From the NCBI GenBank assembly GCA_034336665.1, contig CM067566.1, positions 30,286,330 to 30,350,329 of the forward strand: a DNA stretch of 64,000 nucleotides, in the 5' to 3' direction. Every line of letters starts with the position of its first letter. Positions within the stretch are counted from its first letter, which is position 1. Origin of the DNA: Luscinia megarhynchos. Taxonomy: Eukaryota; Chordata; Aves; Passeriformes; Turdidae. This document shows, in pieces, positions 51,425 to 61,874 of the stretch. A model generated the notes under the pieces. That model had not been told where the DNA came from. It made no database searches and saw only the letters and a list, made by a program, of their open reading frames with translations. A program made the position numbers and the translations under genes.

Positions 51425-53908
51425 TAAAAAGTCTTCTATGAATATAGCATAGAAAACTGCCAAAAAAATGACCTTCAGTGTGACATAGACAATTTTTGTC
51501 TCAGCCATAATGAAGTCATTAACAGCAGTAATTTAGGATCATAAATATTTTTGCTTATTAAAATAACTTCTCAGAGTTTTTCAGGAACACAAAGTGTAGG
51601 GTTTTTTACTGGATCATTGTGCAGAATACTGAATCTTGAGCACTGAGTCAAAATTTGAGATTAGCCCAACTACTTCTCTAAAAATTATACTTTTTTTTGT
51701 TTTGTTTTTTCTCTGTAAGAAATGTTTTCTCTTCAGGGTTTTTTTAGCTGATTTAAAACACACACATCCCAACTACTTCATACCATCTTGCTGTTTGATT
51801 TGTCAAATTTCATATCTGTTCTGTGCTTGTATTTGTTATTTTGGCAACTACTTTCCAAAATGTATATAGCAGCTAATTTTATCTTTGAAACATTCAACTT
51901 AATTTTAGTTTGATTTGGCTTTAATCCAGCTACAGTTGTCAGGGATAATGCAAATACCAACACAGTAATGCTAAAGGATTTAGCTTTGTCCCACAAATAT
52001 TCTATAGTCTTAAGTGGATTTGTTTCGTTTATCCTCCCTGCATCCTCTTCTTTCTCAGCTTTGGATCAGACTTGGAGAATGGAGAAAAATATATTGGATA
52101 TATTGGATATATTGGATATATTGGATATATATATATATGAGTAACTGTGGTCCCTGAACCTCAGCAGTCTCATTTTGCCAGCAGTTGCTCATCAGGTTCT
52201 TTTATATGAGCTTGATTGACTGTTAAAGAGTATCTTCCACCTGGTTCAAGTCTTTCTCACTAAAACAGGGCTGTGAGCAACACTCTGCAAGACACAAAAC
52301 ACCAGGATTCTGTTTATGTAGATGGTTTTTCCTATTGTTATTTGCAATTAGGTGTTAAAAGTTTTAACGAAATTGTGCCTCTATTTAATGTAGTTTCCAC
52401 CTTGGGAAATTACTGGTAAAATTCAGAAGCTTTTACATTTCAATCTGAAAGGGTAATAGGAGTTACTAGTAGAATGATGCTGGCACACTTGGGTATTGAA
52501 AATCAGATAGGAGATAAAGGATGGCTTGAAAGAGAAAAAACAACAGAAACACATTTTAATATATGAAACCACGCTACCCAGTTTTTAGAGTATAAATCAT
52601 TTTTATTTCAAACCATTTTTTGTTTTGCTGCATGTCAAAATTTTAATAAACTCTTCTAAATTTCCCAAATTGCTGGCAACTGAATGATTCGCTTCTCATG
52701 TCTGTAAGCAAATTCTTGTCCCATTTCGTAAGCAAAAATTGTATGTGATGAAATTCTCCATAAAATGAAAAGAAATTGCCTTTACTATAGATGCTAGTCA
52801 TTGTCTGAAAAGCTAATATTCATCTTGAGTTAATACCTAGCTTTACCATCTTTTCTATGCTTGAAAAAAAATGCACACTATAAATTAGCTAATTATTCTG
52901 ATGATTTATTGCTGCCCACTTTGCCTTGCAAGTTGCACTTTGCAGAAAATATATCTTATTTTTATTTAATTCCTGGCATTAAATTTGTTTGTGCATCTAA
53001 TTCTTTCCAGTATACTTTGATACAAATACTGAATAAAACAAGTCTTGTCTGCCTGCATTTGCTTTTTTTTTTCATTCCATGACTTTATAATGAAGTTACT
53101 GCATGCCTAAACACAGCATCAACTGTCCCCACTGCTAAGTAGAAAAGATGTTAAATGTGTCTAACATCCAGAGAATTCAGCTGTTGCATTTTACTTTAGA
53201 AGGAGAAAAGATTGCCAATGTTGTAAATTTAATAAACACAAAATCATTTAAGTGAGTTCCTCATTTCAGGTGAGAATTATTTTTGATCATCTGAAGATGC
53301 CCTTAATTTATAATATTCTATTTGATAATTTTTTAGACACACATTAAATTCTGTATAAAATATTTATCAACATAGTAACATCTAATTTCTAATGAACTAC
53401 CAATTCCTGACTTTTTTTTAATTATATTTTTTAAATTACATTCCCTTTTACATCTTATCTTGTTCCCAATGGAATATACTGATAATTTGAAATTATCCTT
53501 TACTTGACAAAATATAATTTCAAATATGTTTCAAGTATTCTATTCGACTTTTTCCAAATTACTGGTAGAAATGTTCTCCTGGCATTCTTGGCATTTGTGG
53601 TGTGAGTTTTTTAAGGTTATTTTGATATCTATTGGGCATGTTACACCCAGAAATGGAAGTATACAATGTTTATTCTTTAAACTCAAGAGTTTGTCGTGTT
53701 TCACCATACTATATTTCCCAAAGTGCTTCTTTCAAAAAAAGCCTATGAAAATTCCCGATGCTAGCAGTTAGCACAAGAAATGCCTGCAGTTTTCATTAGA
53801 GAGATTTACTCATCCCAGAAACTTCTGGCAGCAAAATCCTTAGTAATATTTCAAGGGCAAATCAAAATCAACTTGTGGTTTTGAGTTCAGGTTTTTTGTT
53901 TGCTTACA
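51425..53908. other. Unique non-coding DNA
   Basis: No recognisable gene. It contains a nonamer tandem repeat running into an AT dinucleotide run at 52089-52138 (listed separately). The remainder is AT-rich unique sequence. Confidence 0.65.
52089..52138. repeat. Nonamer tandem repeat plus (AT)n
   Basis: About four perfect copies of TATTGGATA run directly into an AT dinucleotide stretch of about 14 bp. This small minisatellite-microsatellite composite is likely unstable in length. Confidence 0.92.
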
Positions 53909-54580
53909 GGATCACAGAAACATGGAATGGTTTGGGTTGGAAGGGACCTTAAAGATCACCTAGTTCCAGCCCTCCTGGTGGGGGCAAGGACACCTTCCAC
54001 TCCATCAGGTTGCTGAGGGCACAATCCACCTGGTTTTGAACACTTCCAGGGATGGTGCATCCTCAGCTTCTCTGGGAGCACTTTCCAGTGTCTCACCACC
54101 CTTACTGTAAAGAATTGCTTCCTAATGTCTAATCTAAACCCACTTTTTTTCATTTTAAAGCCATCGCCCCTTGTCCTATCACTACATGACCTTGTAAAAA
54201 GTCCCTCTCCCACACTTTCAGGTGCCCTTGAGGTACTGGAAGGCTGCCATAAGGCTCCTTGGAGCCCCCTCTCCTCCAGGCTGAACAGCCCCAGCTCATA
54301 GCCTGTCACCACAGCAGAGGTGCTGCTTCCCTCCCATCATCTTGGTGGCATCCTCTGGGCTCACTCCAGCAGGTCCAAGTCCTTACTGTGCTGGGACCCC
54401 AGCGCTGGATGCAGCATTCCAGGTGGGATCTCAGCAGGGAGGAGCAGAGGGGCAGAATCCCCTCCCTGGCCCTGCTGCCCACGCTGCTTTGGGTGCAGCC
54501 CAGGGCACAACTGGCTTTCTGGGCTGGGAGTGCACATTGCCAGGTCGTGTCATTGTCCAAGTGTCTCCTGCAATAAGGAG
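53909..54580 (-). mobile_element. Best-preserved CR1 LINE fragment, ORF2 C-terminus plus tail
   Basis: CR1 in minus orientation. The plus strand begins GGATCACAGAAACATGGAAT, then GGTTTGGGTTGGAAGGGACC and TTAAAGATCACCTAG, the canonical CR1 3' end. On the minus strand the ORF2 C-terminus is clear. A frame from 54312 down to 53956 includes LGLFSLEERGL, GEGLFTRSCSDRTRGDGF and RLDIRKQFFTVRVVRHW. An upstream frame within 54560-54306 includes LRSHLECCIQRWGP. The two lie in different frames, so a frameshift near 54306-54315 breaks the protein. The reverse transcriptase core and endonuclease are absent through 5' truncation. High similarity to the remembered consensus suggests this is among the younger CR1 copies here. 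Confidence 0.96.
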
Positions 54581-56420
54581 TGGATCCGTCCCTCCGCAGA
54601 TGTAGCAGATTATCTATGAATTATTCAGTATCAAAATACATGTGACAATTGTCTTCTGTTATGAAATATACATAATTCATAAGACATCTGTTCTATGTTT
54701 TCACATTTAAGAGGTACAAAGTGCAAAACAGCAAATGGTGTGAAATGGATACATAGGAATGTTTTATTGCATATCACTTTTTCTCTTAGGCTGCTCAATA
54801 AGGAAAAAGCCATCTACCAATTTATTTTATATGTGTATTTCTTCATTGTTTTGATATAAAAATTAATTTCTAGTAATTCTCTTTTTGATCATAATCTCAA
54901 CAGAATTAATCAAGGATGGATATCATGAGTCCATCTAGCAGAAAACAAAATATCTGTCAACTGTGCTAGATACAAACCCCTTATGCATATAAAGTAAGTA
55001 GTTTTTCTTATATGTGGGTTTGCAAGCATATGTATTGCAGGCAAATATATGCATAGATACTTTGATATCACAGTGAAAATAAGGAGCAATTCCACTGAAT
55101 AGTCTTTTTTCTTTTTTTTTTTTTTTTTTGGTGAATTAGTGCTTAGAAGTACCATACCTACAAGTCTTCAGAACCAAAGAAAATCACTTGGCATTCAGAA
55201 CTTTCTAGCTCAGGGTGCAATTAAATTGCACAATAAACAAAAAGAACATTAAATGGTCTCTGATCTCATAACTACTATTCGATGAGAAATATTCACACAC
55301 CAGGAAAGCTCATTTTTCAAATACTGCCTCAGTCTTGAACAGGATACTGAATTGAAATCTCATTACAGTGGACCATAACTCTATCCAATTGTAGCACATT
55401 GCTTCCATGATTTCAGAGCACTTCATTTAACTTTGCTTCTCAAGTTTAAATGACTTTCTTGGTAAAAAAAATATTCAAAATGTGAAAAAAATTTATTGAA
55501 GAAAACTTTCTACTGAAACACAGAAGAAAATAACAAACATTTTGCAGATTTTGGTGGATTTAAAAAGGACCTAGAAAAACTTTTATATCATCTCCAAATA
55601 GAAAGCCTATCTCGATTCATCATAAATTTTTATTAAAAAAAATAATTTCTTAGACAAATTTATTGGAAATTTCTTACTCCTAGAACTCGGTCTTAAAATT
55701 CAGGATACTGAGAACACTAAAACAAGCACAAAAATAACCAAAGGTATATTTCTTTATATAAATCTAATGCTTATCATTATACATAACTAAAAAAATTAAT
55801 CTCAGTCCATATGAAAATATAGTTTGCTGTCTTCTGGACTTAGACTAAACCTATAAATTACCCTGAAAGGGTTGAGAGATACTCATGATCATTAGCTTTT
55901 CTGGTGACACTAAGTGATGAAGCCTGGAGAAGTTCCTCTTACTGCCATCCTAGAAAAAGACACCATCTTTGAGGTCCTCAGTCACATTATTTGTCACTTC
56001 TTGCTGCTGGCCAGTGGGCAGCCTGTGTAGCCAACTTACAGTCTTGTCCTCAAAGGAGCTGCTAGACTCAAGCAATTTAAGACTGGCAACATTTCCTATC
56101 AAGTTGAAAACCTAGAGATTCAGACAAACATCAGAAAATAGGTGTGGAAGTTTCCCCCACTACAATTTAGAGTTCTAAACACTAGAGCTAAGGTTCAAAT
56201 CTTTCTTGGACTATGGGATGGGAAAAAAATAGAGATGGTAAAAGATCTTGTTTTTCAATAACCTGAACTAATGTTCCATAAATGCAGAGGACCATGCAGG
56301 TAAGAAAACTGAGTGCATGATCTTAACATGGAAAAAGAAATCTGAAGTACTTCAGCCAACAGATAAGAAGCCTTTCATGTTCTTAGTCAAATCTTATGGT
56401 AAAATAGACCTGCTGTTAAA
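54581..56420. other. Unique non-coding AT-rich DNA
   Basis: No gene seen. A long T tract interrupted once by C lies at 55104-55129 (listed separately). The rest is AT-rich. Confidence 0.65.
55104..55129. repeat. Poly-T tract
   Basis: TTTTTT-C-T(n) run of about 26 bases. No retroelement is recognisable on the minus strand next to it. Confidence 0.92.
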
Positions 56421-56795
56421 TGCTAGAGGCAAGATCCTAACAAATCTCTGGTACTGGCCTGGCCATGCAGACTCTTGGCTGACCCCAGCAGCTGCCCCTT
56501 GGCTGGCCTTGCTCCCTGCTGCAGGCAGGGAACACAGCCCAGCCTGTGAGATTCCTTCTGTGCTGGATGTGCCACCTGGCAGCAGTCACCTGGCCAATGC
56601 CTGTGGCACTGGACAGAAAACCTCACAGAGTTAGGATCAAGCATGGCAGAGACCTCTGTGCTAATCTGCTGTGCAAAGCAGATCATGTCTTTGGGCAAGA
56701 AAGACCAGAGACCCAGCTCCAAGGTTCCTGTACTGCAAACCACTATCCACTGCCATGCTTTCCTCAAAACAAATACTCCAATCTGTTTCACTGAT
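56421..56795. other. GC-richer patch of unknown origin
   Basis: A stretch of roughly 370 bases is markedly GC-richer than its flanks (for example GCAGCTGCCCCTTGGCTGGC). Open frames occur on both strands: about 105 codons on plus ending at 56634, and 122 codons on minus at 56423-56791. They overlap each other, and neither translation is recognised. The base composition suggests an inserted element or a decayed LTR, but I could not find TG/CA ends, a target-site duplication or family landmarks. It may also be a conserved element or a remnant of a lost exon. Confidence 0.35.
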
Positions 56796-59700
56796 GTGTA
56801 GAGAACCCTTAGAACTATTCAAGCAGTAATAACAGAAGTGATTTCTTGCCTAGTTATGCTTGGCATAGTAAAAACAGAAGTTTTGGCTCAATATCTCTCA
56901 TATCCTGAAAGCCTTAAACTTCCAAAGGGAGCTAAAATGTCTTTAGAAATAGATTCACTAAATCAAGTTTAAATAGTTATTTTCGTTTGTGGGAAGTATG
57001 TGGTGCTCAAAGCAGGCCCACTTTTGGTTCTGTCAGGCATTATTTTGATTATGAATGCCAGCAGGAATGAGGAAGACAAATGCAGATAAAAGAAGTTTCC
57101 AAGAAGAGGGAAGTTATCTTAGGAGCTACCTCAAGGTGATCCATGCAACCACAGAGTAAGGTTTAATTAGACTGAGATCACAAGTGGTATAAGAATGAAA
57201 AAACCCAAGTGAAAGTGGATGCAGTCAAAGCTTTCTAAAAGGAATTTGAAACAGTTAAAGGAGGAAAATTCAAATTGTGTTGGGATAGTTCCAGGAGCAA
57301 TGAGACCCTTCCACAGAAACGAGACCCATGTGACCTTTCCTGTGAAGTCATTAAGTTTCAATGAGAAGCCTGTTACCTTACACTAGATTATTCACACAGC
57401 AGCAACAATCAGAATTATTGAATTTCAAGATTAAAAATCTGTTATTTTTGAAGTAGTAAAGAAAATTCTTTCCCCAATTAAATTCACTGCATTACTGCAA
57501 TCCTGCTGAGGTCATCACCTTAAAAAACCCGAAAGTCTTTAATAAGGATCCTGAACATACATTTGCTCTAGAATAATTTAATGTTTCACAGCTGAATCTA
57601 CAGTTTATTCTTTAAAACTTAGCAATCTTAGCACTGTGATGTAAATTCTTATCTTTTAAGATTTTGCTGAATTATTTAATATTAATTTACAAATAGAACC
57701 TCTTTTTGAATAACCAAGAAAGTAACAAGAAAGAGTTTAACAATTTATTTATTTTAAAAGCTTTGTTTATTTTCCAAAAGTCTTTCCAAGATCAGTGAGT
57801 TCTCTGTACAAATGAGGATGTTTAAGATGCAGAATTATGTTAAATTCAGTTACACCAGGAGTTAGAAGGATCTGAGAGAAAACAGTATGACAAATAAGAG
57901 AAAAAAGCAGAAGAAAACCAAACTAATTACTGTTTCTAGGAGGCTCAAACAGAATTATAAAAGCTAGAAAATTTAAATCAAGCAATTGACAGCTGGTAGG
58001 TTTTTTTCAACAACTCACTGCACCACTATCTTGACATCACCTATTGTTAAATGATCAATGGTATATTATTACAGATCTATTCATCAATTAGGTGTACTTC
58101 AAACATTTAGCAATAGACAGGATGTAAATTTTAAAATCCCCCAGAATGCTGAGAGGTTTCTTATAATAGCATAGCAATGAGTTACCCAGTGTTGCCTTCA
58201 TGCTACACTGATAGTTCTTTCATTTATGCTAATAAATAAAGTGTGTTTCTTTGATCGTTGAAAACTGTTGAGTACTTTAAGATTCGTGACAAGTTCTGAA
58301 TGCCTAACAGCTTCTGCACATTTTCTGGTTTTGTTCCTGTCACTGCTGTTACAGACATGCTGCATTAATTGCATACCTTCCTCTACTGATCAGAGGATGC
58401 CTTTGGAAATTCATTTGCCTTTTGATAGTAATAATTTGAAATGTTGAAATCATATTTAAAAGTAAATGCAATAACACGAATGTTTATGAAAATTTGAATA
58501 TATTGCACCCAACTAACATTATATTCAGATATATTTGGCTCCAGTTGTGAAGACAGAAAAGATGAGACAGAAGAGTGAAACAACCTCTGAAGTCATATCA
58601 CTTGCTCTTGTCCCCTGACCTGGCTTAGAGCCATTCTAGCTCAGTGAGCAAGCCTTTACTCTGTGTCCCCATCCTCCTTTTCCCTTATATCAAGAGAAAG
58701 GAGATAAGGAGAATGGAACTAGCAACCTGTGCCTTAGTGGTGATAGGAAGGAGCTTAAGGTGAAAGTTTAATATATTTCTTAAAGCATGAAATAATGCCA
58801 GAGAAAAGGAGTGAGCCCATGCCCTGGAAAAAGTAGCCCCCTTTATTGCATAATCAGTGGTAAAAACACACAACAATATCTCTATCACAGAGATAATTAG
58901 GTCATTATGTACAAATAGAAATATGTCATTTCTGGAAGCTCATAAACATTTCTGACCTTTACAAATAAAATCTTGTTTTGGATTCCTACTTTACAGAATA
59001 GGGAAAGGAGGCAGTGGGACAGTATCCCATTTCCCACATTGAGAGGCCTCTTCAATTTGTAAAAGTGTTTCTTCACCTTTCAGAATGCCTTTCAGGTGGA
59101 GGTTCTTGGGGACACAAGAATAGATATCATTTATACCATTGCTTCTTTTTAAGGGCTAGAAAAAGCAAACATCACCTCCTTCCAAAACAAAATAAAAGCT
59201 AAAATTGTTACTCATTGTTTAACTTTTCAATGAGCATTTATGAGGCAAATATTAGATCATAAATTTCAGGTCTAGCTCCACCTCCATTCTTCTCGTCATT
59301 GTAGTAAAAGTGAGTGTAACAAGGGTGGGAGTAGGGGAAACAATTTCATTAAAGCTTTGGCTCATTATTTGGTTCAGATCAACTAAGAGCTATTATGGTT
59401 GCTAAATCTTGTTAGATCAGTGAAGTGCCCAGTATGTGTAGCTACTTTTAGTTTGCCCTGTTTGATTGTCAGCCATGGAAATGCAGTGCTGTGCAACAAT
59501 AAGATGTGCTCTCCCTACATCTTTAATCTGAAGACCCTCATTAGTAATTATTGTCTACTTTTAGAAGAAATACATTTTCTGGCTTTTCACAATAAGCCTG
59601 GTGCCCTTCTCCTTCACCACTTTAACAGTACTGATTTGAATACCTCTGCTTAAATGTTTTTAACATAAAATCTAACACTTTCATAGAACTTGAGGATAAG

Positions 59701-61595
59701 GACTGACATAAGGACACAATAAAATGAAAGTCTAACAAAAAACTGACCTTTATAAGCTCTCACTATCATATTTTTGTCTGTGGAAAGGGCAGACTACTAT
59801 CAGGTGAAGTATATTGCTCTTTATTACATACCTTGTTCTAAACTGCCCCATGGAGAGATTAATGCACATGTTTCAATAGTCCATCAATTTCATTCTAATG
59901 GGAGTTTTTCCTTGAACTGGGTGAGGCAAGCCCAGCTAGTTGCAAACATCAATGAGTAAGGGAAAAAAAGCCAAATAAACAGAGCTTCAAATGAAAAACA
60001 TGATGAGTTTTTAATAAGCATACATAGATTCCAAATTGCAGTTTATTTTGACAAAGCTGAAAATAATTACCTGCTTAATTGTCCTTACAAGAAACAGCTT
60101 TTGCAAGGTGTTCTGATACTATTGTGAACAGTCTTGTAGGAGCATTTAGAAAGACATTTAAATATTTATTTATTGGATTGCAACACTATCATCTGTTAAT
60201 GTAATGTCATAAAATGGTAAACAGAACATAGGAAACATATCTATTAGTATAATAGCACAGCAGAAAGTAATAACTTTTCCACCATTCTCCAGTAACTAAT
60301 GTTCTATCCATTTGCAAGAAGCAAAGCTGCCTTTCTTCCTTTTTAATGCTCATACCTAACTTGAAAGGCAGAAAAATGCTAACCAATGATCATCTGATCT
60401 CAAATCAGGCTCTGTCAGAAGACATTGTTTTACTAGTGTCTAAAATAGGCTATGAAGGAATCTCCTATTTTAATCCTTGTTCTTCCCCTGTTATCCTGTC
60501 ACCTCTTTTGGCTCTTGTATACTCCACAAAAAAATACTAAATTACTATAAAGCAGCTCTAAAATATCCCATAGGTATCTGAATACAAAAACAAAAGAGTA
60601 CCCAAAATGCTGTTCTCAAAACTTAGCACAAAGACCATTTTTTGAAGTATGAAATGGAGTGATTGGGGTAGAAAGAGTGCTTATAAAGAAGTCTGAATAC
60701 CAACTTTGTATTTTTTTTAGTAGAATTACAATTTTTGATGCCAGAAGCAAGGCATAAGTAAAATATAAATTAATTTGTCATTTGTATAACAAAATAGTGA
60801 AGGCCACTCCAATTAGAGATAGGTTTACACAGCAGTCAAAAGCAGAGGCTTGACCAGTAATTGTTTATGAGTTCTTATGAATGTTTTCATCTGGGAACAA
60901 TCTCACAAATCACAAAAAGTGAAATTGTTTAATTCATCATCAAACTAAAAGGCCTTTCAAAAAATTGTATTACTCTCAAGTTATGGACAGGAGCAAAAAA
61001 TATTTTTAAGCTTGCCTTATATTATTTTTTCTCCAGTCATTAGTTCACAAGTAAAGAACTACAACTCAATTTTTTACCATCCAGAATGGAAAAAAAGAAG
61101 CTGCAATAAGCATATAAATTGTGGAAAGCCTCAGAGTCCAAGTGTGCATGCATAGGAGACTGACTCTGTGCCATATATTCAGAAAAAGCCACACTTGTGT
61201 TAGCTTCTGGTTTTTCTGAGTAAGAATGGAAGGAACATACTTGTTCACATCATAAATTCAGCCCCATAATAGTATTTTATTTAACAGTCTTTCCCCAATT
61301 TTCCCATACCCTATCCCACTGTAAAAAGAACATATTTACCAAAAAAAAGTGCAAAAAAAATAGTGTAGAGTACATGGCATGAACATTATACATAATAGAA
61401 CATTCTTAGTTTAAAAACCAAAAAACTGAGACAATTGTCTATAAAAATCCAGTTCAGTGAAAATTATGTACACAGTGCTTGTGAATTTGGCTGCCTGAAT
61501 TTATAGTGCTTCAGTGAAGCTTCAGAAAATATTGTTGCCTTCCTCTCTTTGTCATTTGTATTTGCAAAAAAAGATATTGTAAAAGATTCTTGTAG
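56796..61595. other. Unique non-coding AT-rich DNA
   Basis: No recognisable gene or repeat. Only short chance frames of 60-85 codons on both strands. Slightly GC-richer stretches occur near 58590-58720. Confidence 0.65.
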
Positions 61596-61874
61596 AATCA
61601 GGACAACAAAAGGACAAAGAGGTGGAATTCAGAAGTTGTCTACAAGCAATGTCTGAGAAATGCAGCACCTAAGGAATGGCAAGTCAACATGGCTCCAATT
61701 GTGCAGGGAAGTATTCAGGTGAGATTAGGAACAACCCAATTTATTTTCTGGATTTTAACACTACTGTAATATATTATTCCTGTTATAAAATTTTCCAAAG
61801 GCAAAGGAAGCACTGATAACAATGGCAATTTTCTCTTTCAGGTGAGCTGCAGCAACTGCCTTTCTGTAGACTAA
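61596..61874 (+). other. Two-exon-like arrangement, weak
   Basis: A 123-nt segment (61596-61718) is open for 41 codons and ends ATTCAG/GTGAGAT, a strong donor-like site. It is followed 123 bp later by a good acceptor-like site, TTTTCTCTTTCAG (to 61841). Both are phase 0, and the second segment reads ten codons and then TAA (61872-61874). An ATG in a favourable context (AACATGG, 61686-61692) lies within the first segment in the same frame. The left acceptor at 61595 is poor. The joined product is short and unrecognised. This may be a lncRNA-type exon pair or simple coincidence. Confidence 0.13.

Noticed and set aside
53956..54619. Several open frames of 84-118 codons on both strands
   Set aside because: They lie inside the CR1 copy. 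Only the minus-strand frames correspond to CR1 ORF2, and the plus-strand frames are shadows.
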